This document shows positions 36,846 through 45,142 of a DNA stretch of 64,000 nucleotides, piece after piece. The translations under genes and the position numbers were made by a program. The first letter of the stretch is position 1; every line of letters begins with the position of its first letter. Location of the stretch: positions 16,926 to 80,925 of the forward strand of contig CAVRVO010000002.1 in assembly GCA_963724625.1 (NCBI GenBank), given 5' to 3'. The notes beneath the pieces are model-generated. The model did no database searches. It was not told the origin of the DNA and saw only the letters and a program-made list of their open reading frames with translations. Source of the stretch: DATBVX01 sp963724625. Lineage in GTDB: Bacteria > Pseudomonadota > Gammaproteobacteria > Steroidobacterales > Steroidobacteraceae.

Positions 36846-37157
36846 ATGAAAGCAACAAGGGCAAAGCGGCTGCGGCGCGCCGGCTGGCGGATCGGATCGA
36901 CGAGAGAGTTTCTCGGCCTCTCGAAGGACGAGGCTACGATCGTCGAAGTGCGCTTGGCCCTGAGTGACAGCATGCGCAAGCGGCGGGTGCGACGCGGAAT
37001 CTCGCAGGCGGACCTTGCGACTCGCCTTGGCTCAAGTCAGTCGCGTGTGGCAAAGATGGAAGCCGCCGACCCTACGGTTTCGATAGACCTGCTGGTGCGA
37101 TCACTGGCCGCACTAGGAGCAAGGCCAAAGGATATCGCGAGGGCGATCAGCAGCTAA
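36846..37157 (+). CDS. XRE-family antitoxin, toxin deleted
   Basis: A 103-residue protein from ATG 36846 with GGAG 8 bases upstream. The opening KRLRRAGWRIGSTREFLGLS and the HTH RRGISQADLATRLGSSQSRV / AKMEAADPTVSIDLLVRSL are exactly those of the antitoxins paired with Gp49-like RelE toxins. The toxin survives only as a stub upstream, fused in frame. The operator-like palindrome at 36760 is intact, so autoregulated expression may persist. Confidence 0.85.
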   Translation: MKATRAKRLRRAGWRIGSTREFLGLSKDEATIVEVRLALSDSMRKRRVRRGISQADLATRLGSSQSRVAKMEAADPTVSIDLLVRSLAALGARPKDIARAISS

Positions 37158-37342
37158 CGGCTAACCGATAGCACGCGACCCGCCAGATTTCGGCGCGTGC
37201 CATGATCGCCACAGGCGCGCCCCTGAACTTGACCCGGTGATGCAGAGGCCAACGCGCACGGTGATATTTGTGACCGTCGTCGGGAGTGCCTCAAGCGCAG
37301 AAAGCTAACATTCGCCCCGGGTGCAAACCGGGAGAAGGCCGA

Positions 37343-38365
37343 ATGCGCTTTGGCAAGGCATGGTTGGGCGTGTTGGCGTTGGTGGCGGTTGCTTCTGGTG
37401 TCGGACCGGTTACAGCTGAACAGGCTGCGCCGGATGCCACGTCCTTCCTGACATCGCCCGCCTGGCGGGGACCGCTCTGGGTAGAAGCGAGCGAGTGGGC
37501 GAGCCTCGAACAGATGGTCGAATCGCTGGCCGCGTCGCGCGAGAGAGCCGATGACGGTCAGCTGCAACTCTACAAGCTCACCAACAGCATCCATTCCTAC
37601 TTCCTCGGTAAGCCGGAAACCAGAGATCCGCTTTACCGCACGAGACTGGCGGACTATCAGCAGCAGTATCCGAAGTCCGCATTCGCACCGGTGGTCTCGG
37701 CCATGCAGTTGCATGCCGCCGCCTGGCGTGCACGCGGTCACGGGTTCTCTTCGACCGTCACTTCAGAAGGCGCATCGCTCTTTCGCGAGCGCAACAAGGA
37801 CGCGTGGAAGATCATTCGGGCAGCGAAAACGAAGTCGGATCGATTGCCGGTCTGGTACGAGCAGGCGCTCTCCATCGGGCTGGATGCGGATGCTCCGCCC
37901 GAGGAGCTGGCGGCGATCTTCAAGGAGGGGGTGCAGCGCTTCGGTGACTACGACCCGATCTACTACTCTTTCATCCGGCAGTTTGCGCCGCGGTGGGGTG
38001 GGAGCTACGAGGAGGCGGACGCGTTCATCAGTGCGCAGGTCGCCGCGAAGACCAATCCAAAAGGTGAAGAGCTGTACACGCGGCTTTACTGGTTGATCGA
38101 TGACTACGAGGCCGGCAGTCCCGAGTTCTTCGAGGAGTCATTGGTCGACTGGTCGCGCATGAAAAAGGGCTTCGAGATGCTGGTGAAAGAGTTCCCGAAG
38201 AGCACGGTCTACCCGGCCGCTTTCGCCGCCTACGCGTGCCGCGCGGGAGATGCGGTCACGTACTTCAAGGTGCGCCAGACGGTGAGCCCACAGGCGTTTG
38301 TGGATGAGGCGCCGCAAGGCATCTCGCTCGATGTCTGCGACGCGCGCTTTACCGAGAAGACCTGA
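37343..38365 (+). CDS. Exported protein of unknown function (DUF4034-like)
   Basis: A 340-residue protein from ATG 37343, preceded by GGGAGAAGG. A Sec signal peptide (RFGKAWLGVLALVAVASGVG) leads to a mostly helical mature protein with LYKLTNSIHSYFLGKPETRD, YPKSAFAPVVSAMQLHAAAW, DRLPVWYEQALSIGLDADAP and FGDYDPIYYSFIRQFAPRWG. This pattern resembles DUF4034/TPR-like secreted proteins. No active site is visible. A copy of its signal-peptide region (TFGKPWLCGLALAAQA) follows its stop at 38376. Confidence 0.65.
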   Translation: MRFGKAWLGVLALVAVASGVGPVTAEQAAPDATSFLTSPAWRGPLWVEASEWASLEQMVESLAASRERADDGQLQLYKLTNSIHSYFLGKPETRDPLYRTRLADYQQQYPKSAFAPVVSAMQLHAAAWRARGHGFSSTVTSEGASLFRERNKDAWKIIRAAKTKSDRLPVWYEQALSIGLDADAPPEELAAIFKEGVQRFGDYDPIYYSFIRQFAPRWGGSYEEADAFISAQVAAKTNPKGEELYTRLYWLIDDYEAGSPEFFEESLVDWSRMKKGFEMLVKEFPKSTVYPAAFAAYACRAGDAVTYFKVRQTVSPQAFVDEAPQGISLDVCDARFTEKT

Positions 38366-38375
38366 AGGAGTGGGC

Positions 38376-38432
38376 ATGACATTCGGCAAACCATGGTTGT
38401 GCGGTCTAGCGCTCGCGGCCCAAGCCAGTGCG
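38376..38432 (+). pseudogene. Copied signal-peptide fragment of the preceding gene
   Basis: An ATG at 38376 after GGAG starts TFGKPWLCGLALAAQA, clearly related to RFGKAWLGVLALVAVA of the gene at 37343. After 19 codons it runs into ORF6N sequence in another frame. This looks like an abortive tandem duplication cut by another rearrangement. Confidence 0.6.
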
Positions 38433-38833
38433 CCGAAACCGCAAACGCTTCCCTGCCGATTTCCTATTTCCGATTTAAGTTCAAGAGCTTAGAAACTTGA
38501 GGTCACAAACTGTGACCTCAAGTTCAGGCTCACAGCAATGGCGGCCGCCGCTATCACATCTACGCGTTTACCGAGCAAGGTGTAGCCATGCTTTCGAGCG
38601 TCCTGAGAAGCGAAGTCGCGATCGCGGTCAATATTGAAATCATGCGCGCGTTCGTACGGCTGCGACGAGCGAGTGTCGTGAGCGAGAAGCTGTTGAGCGT
38701 CGTGGCAGAGCTAGCTCAACGCGTCGACGCCCATGATTCCGCGATCAAGAGCTTGATCGAGACCATTCGGCATCTGGTGGAACCGGCGCCACTGCGGCGC
38801 AAGCGACCGATCGGATTTGTGCCGCTCGAGTAA
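38433..38833 (+). pseudogene. ORF6N-domain gene, 5' end lost and frameshifted
   Basis: The similarity starts abruptly at 38433 with RNRKRFPADFLF, which is residue 35 or so of an ORF6N protein. It shifts frame near 38470 and passes the LRSQTVTSSSGS motif. It continues as RRYHIYAFTEQGVAMLSSVL and EIMRAFVRLRRASVVSEKLL to PIGFVPLE and the stop at 38833. The first third and the start are missing. It is more similar to typical ORF6N proteins than the intact gene 2 kb upstream, so the two are not recent duplicates of each other. Confidence 0.8.
38494..38524. repeat. Perfect inverted repeat inside the broken ORF6N gene
   Basis: Arms AACTTGAGGTCACA and its complement, 14 bp each, surround a 3-base centre (38508-38510). 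The central base 38509 is the first base of the threonine codon in RSQTVTSS, the same alignment position as the palindrome in the intact gene, although the arm sequence is different. Confidence 0.85.
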
Positions 38834-38972
38834 TTTCCGCAGATCTTCGCACCAGGCATTCTGTAACGGTTCGAAGCCATCAGATTTGCAACTGGTATCC
38901 CGCGCCGTGTGTCCGCGACAATAGGCGCCGTACGTTTGCGTACTAACAGTCTGGCGAATACACTTTCGCCAA

Positions 38973-39185
38973 ATGAGTCATACCGTGACAGTGCGCTTAC
39001 CCAAGGACCTGGCAAGCTGGCTTGAAGCAACCGCGCGCAGGCGCGGTGTGTCGCAGAGCCGTATCATTCGGGACCATCTCGAAAGAGCTCGAGCCAGCAG
39101 CCCGAGTCAGGCGTTCATGAAGCTGGCCGGCTGCCTGCGCGGGGCGCGCAATCTCTCGCAGCGCAAGGGGTTCAGCGGGCGATGA
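38973..39185 (+). CDS. Ribbon-helix-helix antitoxin (CopG type)
   Basis: A 70-residue protein. The N-terminal strand TVTVRLPKDLASWLEATARR and the helix-turn-helix RRGVSQSRIIRDHLERARAS form a ribbon-helix-helix DNA-binding fold. It overlaps the following PIN-domain gene by 4 bases (ATGA), the standard layout of a VapBC-type pair. It neutralises the toxin and represses the operon. Confidence 0.85.
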   Translation: MSHTVTVRLPKDLASWLEATARRRGVSQSRIIRDHLERARASSPSQAFMKLAGCLRGARNLSQRKGFSGR

Positions 39186-39589
39186 AGGGTCTGGCAGACA
39201 CGGGATTTCTGGTCGCGTTCGCGAATCGGAATGATCGCTTTCACGACTGGGCCGTCACTGTGGCAGAGGGCGTTACGGAACCACTCCTCACCTGTGAGCC
39301 CGTGCTTGCCGAGACAGCCTTTCACCTCCGCAGCGTGCAGGTCGCGCTGTCATTGATTCACGCCGGGCTGATCGAGCTTGCCTTCGAGTGCAACGATCAA
39401 CTGCCCCAGCTTGCGGTCCTGGCGCAGCGTTATGCAGATCGCAAGCCGGACCTGGCGGACCTTTGCCTCGTGCGTATGAGCGAGCTGCACCCGCGACATA
39501 GCGTCATTACCACGGATCGGCGCGATTTCCGCATTTACCGTCGCAACAAGCGCGAGGCGATTCCTGTCGTGTGCCCGCCTGGCGCGTGA
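39182..39589 (+). CDS. PIN-domain toxin (VapC-like)
   Basis: A 135-residue PIN ribonuclease. The acidic residues of the active site are all present: GLADTGFLVA (D), PVLAETAFHL (E), KPDLADLCLV (D) and ITTDRRDFRI (D). It would cleave specific RNAs when freed from its antitoxin. It is translationally coupled to the upstream CopG gene through the ATGA overlap. It is intact and therefore one of the few complete TA modules in the window. Confidence 0.88.
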   Translation: MKGLADTGFLVAFANRNDRFHDWAVTVAEGVTEPLLTCEPVLAETAFHLRSVQVALSLIHAGLIELAFECNDQLPQLAVLAQRYADRKPDLADLCLVRMSELHPRHSVITTDRRDFRIYRRNKREAIPVVCPPGA

Positions 39590-39608
39590 TCGTCGTTCGA
39601 ACGCACGA

Positions 39609-39627
39609 AGAGTCGCGGGCCGACATC
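39609..39627 (+). repeat. 19-nt direct repeat, left copy
   Basis: AGAGTCGCGGGCCGACATC, identical to 40380-40398. The pair flanks the minus-strand VapBC module (39707-40269). Confidence 0.75.
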
Positions 39628-39706
39628 AGCGCCTTCACATGCTTACCCCAGGCCGCAGACAACGGCTGACAAAACGACCCAATTGCGGGAGGTGGGTATG
39701 CTGGGG

Positions 39707-40066
39707 CTACGCGTTGGCCTCGATGCCGATCTCGCTGGCGATCGCCGAAAGGCGTCTGTCCAGGGTCCAAAGTGGCAGATTGGTATGCACTGCGGATGCG
39801 AGGAGATGCATGTCGATCCATCCGAGGCCTCGGCCCATGAGGCGCTCTCGCTCGACGAATGCAAGAACGTCCGAGTGTTCGACAACATGGGTGTGGGGCA
39901 GCGCGGCAAGCGCACCAAGAATCTCCCGTCGCCCCTTGAGGTGACCGCAAGCGAGTTCCCCGACAACGAAGGGATGACTCCACACTCGCGCAGCTTCCAG
40001 CAATCCTGAGAGAGTGTCGTTGCGTCGGCGGAAGTGATCCACCCACACTGACGTATCGACGAGCAT
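39707..40066 (-). CDS. vapC: VapC PIN-domain toxin
   Basis: A 119-residue protein. The opening MLVDTSVWVDHFRRRND, the middle VVGELACGHLKGR and the late GWIDMHLLASAV and LWTLDRRLSAIA supply the four acidic residues of a VapC RNase. This is the common VapC subgroup that pairs with VapB of the MRTTLNID type, which lies immediately upstream (2-base gap). Both genes are intact. Confidence 0.9.
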   Translation of the reverse strand: MLVDTSVWVDHFRRRNDTLSGLLEAARVWSHPFVVGELACGHLKGRREILGALAALPHTHVVEHSDVLAFVERERLMGRGLGWIDMHLLASAVHTNLPLWTLDRRLSAIASEIGIEANA

Positions 40067-40068
40067 CC

Positions 40069-40269
40069 CTACCTCGCGGCGCGCGTGCGGCGACGCCGAA
40101 CCGGCCGCAGGCGCTTCTCCGTCCCGCCCAGCCGGATCAGCCGACGTGCGCTCTCGCTGGCGATGAGTGCCTGCAGGCCAGCATGCAGAACAGCCGTTTT
40201 CCCCTTCAGCCCGCTAAGCTTGCGTGCTTTCTCGAGGAGTTCGTCATCAATATTCAGGGTCGTGCGCAT
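40069..40269 (-). CDS. vapB: VapB antitoxin
   Basis: A 66-residue protein from ATG 40269 (ATG 40275 and 40287 are in-frame alternatives without better ribosome sites). MRTTLNIDDELLEKARKLSG is the canonical VapB ribbon-helix-helix start, and KTAVLHAGLQALIASESARR follows. The tail is arginine-rich (RPVRRRRTRAAR), a little longer than usual. It forms an operon with vapC. Confidence 0.88.
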   Translation of the reverse strand: MRTTLNIDDELLEKARKLSGLKGKTAVLHAGLQALIASESARRLIRLGGTEKRLRPVRRRRTRAAR

Positions 40270-40379
40270 ATGCATACAAATTGGCACTCCGATGCAGATC
40301 AGTCAAGTCCGCACGCTATCCATGACGCGCCATGACGTCCATGCGCAAATGTTGCGAATGCGTGTCGAATCGAGGCGAT

Positions 40380-40398
40380 AGAGTCGCGGGCCGACATC
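40380..40398 (+). repeat. 19-nt direct repeat, right copy
   Basis: Identical to 39609-39627. The copied yeiH end begins 8 bases further on. Confidence 0.75.
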
Positions 40399-40406
40399 GC
40401 CGCTCA

Positions 40407-40523
40407 CAGACTGACGCCGAGCGCCGCCACGACGGCGATCACTAAGGTCAGCGCGACCATCAGCGCTACAGGCTGCCAGCCGAGCCGCAGCAGCGATCCG
40501 GTGTGGGTGAGCAATCCGAGCGC
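40407..40523 (-). pseudogene. Copied 3' end of the YeiH-type gene
   Basis: A 117-bp block that matches 41500-41616, the last codons of the YeiH-type exporter gene, with only a few substitutions. It lacks the rest of the gene. It lies on the far side of the RelE/XRE toxin-antitoxin pair, so the pair is bracketed by two copies of the exporter's end. Confidence 0.88.
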
Positions 40524-40526
40524 TGT

Positions 40527-40551
40527 AAGTAACTTGACCCCGGCACCTCTT
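40527..40551 (-). repeat. REP-like element (GAGGTGCCGGGGTCAAGTTA)
   Basis: Read on the minus strand, this is the AAGAGGTGCCGGG[GT]T[CT]AAGTTA type of extragenic repeat. Related copies lie within 40614-40644 and 41469-41499. Such elements often surround REP-associated tyrosine transposases elsewhere in genomes; none is in this window. Confidence 0.55.
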
Positions 40552-40589
40552 GCGCGCTCGCGACTGAGGACCCCTTTGGCACCGTCTCC

Positions 40590-40644
40590 GAATCCAACCG
40601 ACCGCCGGACCGATAACTAAATAACTTAAACCCGGCACCTCTTA
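40590..40644. repeat. 55-nt direct repeat, left copy
   Basis: Matches 41445-41499 with one difference. It consists of a scrap of DUF2799-like sequence (GAATCCAACCG) followed by a REP-like element. With its partner it brackets the RelE/XRE pair exactly: 4 bases separate it from the antitoxin stop. Confidence 0.85.
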
Positions 40645-40648
40645 CTTA

Positions 40649-40939
40649 CTACTTGCTCAGCGCTCTCAGCGCGGCCTCGGGCGCTCGCTCCACGATGCGC
40701 AACAACGCCGCCGCAGGGCCGCGCGGCTCACGTCGCGCTTGTTCCCAGTTCTGCAGAGTCTTCACGCTTACGCCCATTAGGAGAGCGAAGTCAGCCTGAG
40801 ACAGCTTGGTACGCTTTCGAATGGCCTTGACGCGAGATTGCGGATAGCTGAACACCCGCGATGCTGGACGTGAGCCTCGAGCAATTTCGCCAGCTTGCCT
40901 GAGACTGGCCACCAGGTCGGCAAAGAGCCTCTTATCCAT
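40649..40939 (-). CDS. XRE-family antitoxin (NadS/HigA-like)
   Basis: A 96-residue protein. An N-terminal helix (DKRLFADLVASLRQAGEIA) precedes an HTH: IRKRTKLSQADFALLMGVSV and KTLQNWEQARREPRGPAAAL. This is the layout of antitoxins paired with the RelE-like toxin encoded directly upstream (18-base gap, toxin first as in HigBA). It ends in LRALSK. Confidence 0.88.
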   Translation of the reverse strand: MDKRLFADLVASLRQAGEIARGSRPASRVFSYPQSRVKAIRKRTKLSQADFALLMGVSVKTLQNWEQARREPRGPAAALLRIVERAPEAALRALSK

Positions 40940-40957
40940 CTTCCCTCAACTGCGGGT

Positions 40958-41290
40958 TTAAAGTGCCTTGATCAGTGCGCGGAGCGTTGCCACTTCTGCG
41001 GGTGACAAATCGACTTTCGCGCGTTTCCCATAGGCGACGAGCATGTAGATCGTCGCCCTGTGCTTCTGCCAAAAGTAGACGACACGCGCACCGCCTCGCT
41101 TGCCGGAGCCAGGTCGTGACATTCGAATCTTGCGTATCCCGCCCCCACGCCTGATCAGCTCTCCAGCATCCGGCTGTCTAACTAGCCGCTCCTGCAATCT
41201 TCGATACTCGTCATCCGTCGCGAGCGCGAGAATCTGCGCAGTAAATAACGGAGTCTCCACGAACTGAATTGCAAACACAGTATCCGCCAT
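40958..41290 (-). CDS. RelE/HigB-type toxin
   Basis: A 110-residue protein from ATG 41290 (an ATG 12 codons earlier is possible). FAIQFVETPLFTAQILAL, RRLQERLVRQPDAGELIRRG, GGIRKIRMSRPGSGKRGGAR, VVYFWQKHRATIYMLVAYGK and LSPAEVATLRALIKAL give the complete RelE-like fold, including the basic patch and the aromatic/lysine residues used to cut mRNA. It is intact and paired with the downstream XRE antitoxin. Confidence 0.88.
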   Translation of the reverse strand: MADTVFAIQFVETPLFTAQILALATDDEYRRLQERLVRQPDAGELIRRGGGIRKIRMSRPGSGKRGGARVVYFWQKHRATIYMLVAYGKRAKVDLSPAEVATLRALIKAL

Positions 41291-41444
41291 TGGCGTATAG
41301 AGCGCAACGGATACACCCTGGATCAAACACGCGTGGGTGGCGAGAGAACTTTGTGGGCGGAATGATCAAAATCGCCGCACGGTGCGAGGCCAGTTCAGAT
41401 GGCGGCCAGCGCATCCAACAGTGTAGGGCGCTCTCTCCGTCTTC

Positions 41445-41499
41445 GAATCCAACCGACCGCCGGACCGATAACTAAATGACTTAAACCCGGCACCTCTTA
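41445..41499. repeat. 55-nt direct repeat, right copy
   Basis: Partner of 40590-40644. Its last three bases are the stop codon of the YeiH-type gene, so the repeat unit fuses directly with that gene's end. Confidence 0.85.
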
Positions 41500-42495
41500 C
41501 AGACTGACGCCAAGCGCCGCCACCACGGCGATCACTAAGGTCAGCGCGACCATCAGCACTACAGGCTGCCAGCCGAGCCGCAGCAGCGATCCGGTGTGGG
41601 TGAGCAATCCGAGCGCGGCGACCCCAGTGAGGAGGCAGTAGCGCGAGACGACTGCAGCGCTCTCCACGAGCGGCTGCGGCCATGGAACGAAGCTGCCAAT
41701 CGCCACCAGCGCGATGAAGACGATCAGAAACTTTGGCAATGTCTCGACGCTGACCTTGTGGGGATCATTCCGATCGATCAAGTGGTGGCGAATGGACCAA
41801 CCACGCAGCACCATGACCACCGGTGCGAGCAGCGCCACCCGCAGGAGCTTCGTGAGCACCGCGAGCTCGCCGTGCTCGGGCGAGAGGGCAAAGGACGCAC
41901 CGACAACCTGCGCCACTTCGTGGATCGAAGCACCCAGGAACGTGGCGGAGGCGGCGAGATCCCATCCCGCCAGCTCGGTGAGCGTGGGATAAACGATCAT
42001 CGCGATCGTGCCGATGAGCGAGACCGCGACGCAGACGAAAAGCGCCCCGTCGCGCACCTGCCGACTCTGCGGCAGGACCGAGGCCGCCGCGAGTGCGGCG
42101 GACACGCCGCAGATTGCGACCGCAGTTGCGGCAATGGCGGCGAATTCCGCGGGAACGCGCAGCAGGCGGGCGAGCAGCCAGGCGGCGGTGAATACGCACA
42201 GGATCGCGATGATCACGATCGCCACGGTCGACCACCCGAGGGTCATGAGCTGCGCCAGCGTCACCCGAAACCCGAGCAGCGCGATGCCAATGCGCAGCAC
42301 CGTCTGGGAGGCAAATGTGAGTCCGGGGGTCCAGCGCGCACCGCGCAGTGTCTGCGCGAGCAGCAGGCCGAGGCCGAGCGCGACCAGCATGTCGGGCCAG
42401 TGCAATCGCCTGGCCGCGAGTGTCGCGATACCGGCGATGAGCATCGCCACCAGCAGCCCCGGTGCACGGCCCGCCATCGTCCGGTCAGGCTGCAT
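41497..42495 (-). CDS. YeiH/UPF0324-type putative sulfate exporter
   Basis: A 332-residue inner-membrane protein with about 10 membrane segments. Family hallmarks are VLRIGIALLGFRVTLAQL, AAIAATAVAICGVSAALA, SATFLGASIHEVAQVVGA with the invariant HEVAQV, TKLLRVALLAPVVMVL and the closing TGVAALGLLTHTGSLLRLG. The family is annotated as a sulfate exporter or YeiH, with weak experimental support. The last 117 bases are duplicated at 40407-40523. Confidence 0.9.
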   Translation of the reverse strand: MQPDRTMAGRAPGLLVAMLIAGIATLAARRLHWPDMLVALGLGLLLAQTLRGARWTPGLTFASQTVLRIGIALLGFRVTLAQLMTLGWSTVAIVIIAILCVFTAAWLLARLLRVPAEFAAIAATAVAICGVSAALAAASVLPQSRQVRDGALFVCVAVSLIGTIAMIVYPTLTELAGWDLAASATFLGASIHEVAQVVGASFALSPEHGELAVLTKLLRVALLAPVVMVLRGWSIRHHLIDRNDPHKVSVETLPKFLIVFIALVAIGSFVPWPQPLVESAAVVSRYCLLTGVAALGLLTHTGSLLRLGWQPVVLMVALTLVIAVVAALGVSL

Positions 42496-42551
42496 TCAGC
42501 ACCCGCACGTTGTTTCGATGGTCGATTATGTCGGCTGGCGCTTAAACAAAA

Positions 42552-42583
42552 AAGCCGCGCAGCCCGAGGGCACCGCGCGGCTT
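42552..42583 (-). terminator. Rho-independent terminator
   Basis: AAGCCGCGC pairs with GCGCGGCTT across a 14-base loop. On the minus strand it is followed by a run of seven T residues, so it ends the TonB-receptor transcript 20 bases after that gene's stop. Confidence 0.85.
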
Positions 42584-42605
42584 ACGAAAACTTAAGTCGT
42601 GCAGC

Positions 42606-45021
42606 TTAGAATTTGAAGGTTGCCTGCACTGCCACGCTCCGTGGCGGCGCCACGAACGAGCCGTAGCTCGGCGCACCGAAGGTGCGCGCTGCGAGCGGAA
42701 TGTCCGCGGAGTAACCGGTCACGACCTCGTCGCTCAGGTTGCGGCCGAGCAGCGCGACCTCCCAGTTGCCTCGCTGCGAAGACAGAGCGATGCGCGCGTT
42801 GTACTTGAAGTACGAGTCCTGGCGCGTCGCCGGATCGAGCGTCGCCTGCGGGTAATACGCACCGCTGTAGACCGTCTCGAGCGTAGTCGCGAGCTGCAGG
42901 TTCTGCCCCAGGGCGACGAACCAGTCGAGCGCGACGGTGCCCGCCAGATCCGGCACGAAGATGCTGGTCTTGCCGGCGAAGTCGCAGTTGCGGCCGTCCG
43001 GGGCATTCGGCGTCTGGCCGGTGTAGCACTGGCCGAAGAACTCCTTGTACTCGAAGTCCGTCCACGCGAGCGAACCCCGCAACATGAGACTGTCGGCGAT
43101 CTTCCAGCGTCCATCGAGCTCGACGCCCTGGATCTGCGCGGCCCCGGCGTTGCTCACGTTGTAGCCGAGCACGCCGTCGAAGGTGCTGACCTGCAGATTC
43201 TTGAAGTCGTTGAAGTAGTACGCGAGGTTGAGTTCCGCACGGTCCTCGGCGAAGTGCGACTTGAGGCCGACCTCGTAGCTCTGCGATTGCTCGTCATCGA
43301 ACTCGAAACTACCGACACTCGCGGCCGGAATGCAGCCCGCCGGAGTGTTGGGCGCCGTGCAGACCGTAGCGGGCGGTGAAGTCGGATTGTTCGAGCGGGC
43401 ATCGAAGCCGCCGGACTTGAATCCCTCGACGTACGAGACGTACGCCATCACATCGTCGCTCAGGTCGTACTGCACGCTGAACGAGGGCATGGTCTTCCAC
43501 CCGTCGCGCGAACCACTCAGCGAGTGGGCTCTGACGTTGAACACCGAGCCATAGACAAGCGGCGCGATGACGGCTTGCGCCCCGGCGAGCGGCGTGCCGT
43601 CGATGGCGGTGATCGCCAGATCCCGCGTCGCTTCCTTCTCTTCGTATGCGACGCGCACGCCAAGCATTCAGATGCAGCGCATCCGTCGCGTTCCAGGTCA
43701 CGCGCGCGAACGCGGAGGCTCCGCTCTCATCCTGACGGAACGTCCGGGGCGTTCCAGTGTTGCCGATCATGGTGCCCGCGCCCGGTTGCATCGCATTGAT
43801 CAGGGGCACGAGAAGACTGGTGGAGTTGACCAGGATCGAGTCGTGGTACTGGAGGCTGGTGTCCTCGTAGTACGCACCGACAATGTAGTCGAGGGTGTTG
43901 CCCTGCGAGGAGGCGAAGCGGATCTCCTGGCTGAACTGATCGAAATCTTCGTCGAGTCCGACGTTGAAGACGTTGGCACCCGTGAAATCACAGTCGCACA
44001 TTTCGTCAAAGTTGTACGTCGAATACCCGCTGATGGCGGTCAAGGTGCCGCCGCCGAGTCGCCAGTCGAACGTCATGGCGTACTCCTGGCTCTTGTTGTC
44101 GCTCGTCTCGGGACCGCCAGAGCGGCGGTAATCGAGCGTGTTGTTGAGGACGGACGGATCCGAACCCAGCGCCGAGAGAATCTGCGCGTAGGTGAGGCCG
44201 GCGAAGGGTCCCACGGCAGCCGGGCGCTCGTTGTAGACCTCGAGGCCGCGACCTTCCTTGTCGAACTGGCTCACCTCTGCCTTGAATGTCGCCGTCAGGT
44301 CCGGAGTGATATCGAACGCGAGCTGAGCGCGAGCGCTCATGTCGTCGCGGCTGGGCTCGCCCCCACCGATGGTGAGATTCTCCACGAAGCCATTTGCGGA
44401 AAGTGCGCGCCCGGAGAGACGACCGCGAGCACGATCACCGAGAGGACCGGAGATCGCGCCTTCGACTGCCGCCTGTTCCAGGTCGAAATCGTACGTGCCC
44501 GTAACGTAGCCATCGAGCGTCGAGGTCGGCTGCGCGCTGGTGACGTTGATCGCGCCCGCGACGCTGTTCTTGCCGAAGAGGGTGGTCTGCGGTCCGCGCA
44601 GCAATTCAACCCGCTCGACATCGAACAGCGGCGCACGCGACTGCTGCCCGCGACCGCGATAGATGCCATCGACATAGGTGCCGGCGGACTGCTCGAATCC
44701 CGGATTGATCCCCGAGCCGATGCCGCGGATGTAAACGTTGTTGCCGAGGCCGCCTTCCTGCACCGTGAGGCTCGGAAGCTGCGCATCCTGCAGGCGCACG
44801 ACGCCGCTCTTGGTCAACTGATCGCCGGAGATGGCGTTGACCGACACCGGCACGCGTTGCATCGATTCTTCGCGCTTGTTCGCGGAGACGACGATCTCTT
44901 CGAGTGACGCGGATGACGCGCCAGCGGACGTTACATCGTCAGCGCTCGGTTCCTGTGCGGATGCCTGCGCTGCGATGAGGGCCAATGCAGCCCAGATCAA
45001 ACCGGTTCTTGAAAACTCCAC
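42606..45021 (-). pseudogene. TonB-dependent receptor, one frameshift
   Basis: The likely start is GTG 45021 after GAGGGGG; the signal peptide ends AQASAQ. The plug domain shows EEIVVSANKREE, VYIRGIGSGINPGFEQSAGT and LLRGPQTTLFGKNSVAGAI. The barrel reads through to LNAW near 43675, where one extra base shifts the frame. It continues as LGVRVAYEEKEATRDLAITA and ends in VQATFKF, a proper BAM signal. Repaired, it is about 805 residues. It belongs to the iron/organic-nutrient receptors of the type found in sphingomonads and Steroidobacter. The adjacent AraC gene and divergent catabolic operon suggest it imports that operon's substrate. Confidence 0.85.
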
Positions 45022-45142
45022 GGAATGCCCCCTCGTGCGACGCACGGACCCTGCTGATGGCGGCGCATCCTAGGGGGGCGTTCGCACGCCGGGCTTGCAA
45101 TCGGGGACATCTATTTATCCTTAGGGGACGGCGCGCGAGCGC

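Noticed and set aside
40584..41456. TTCGAATCC-like sequences resembling a tRNA T-loop
   Set aside because: The same words lie within the DUF2799 coding sequence (35655) and no acceptor stem or anticodon arm can be folded around them; they are gene fragments, not tRNA attachment sites.
43525..43800. Possible second small gene at the TonB frameshift
   Set aside because: The frames here are simply the two halves of the receptor overlapping around one extra base.
43567..44907. 446-codon open frame on the plus strand
   Set aside because: It is antisense to the TonB receptor, which has plug and barrel motifs and a terminator on the other strand.
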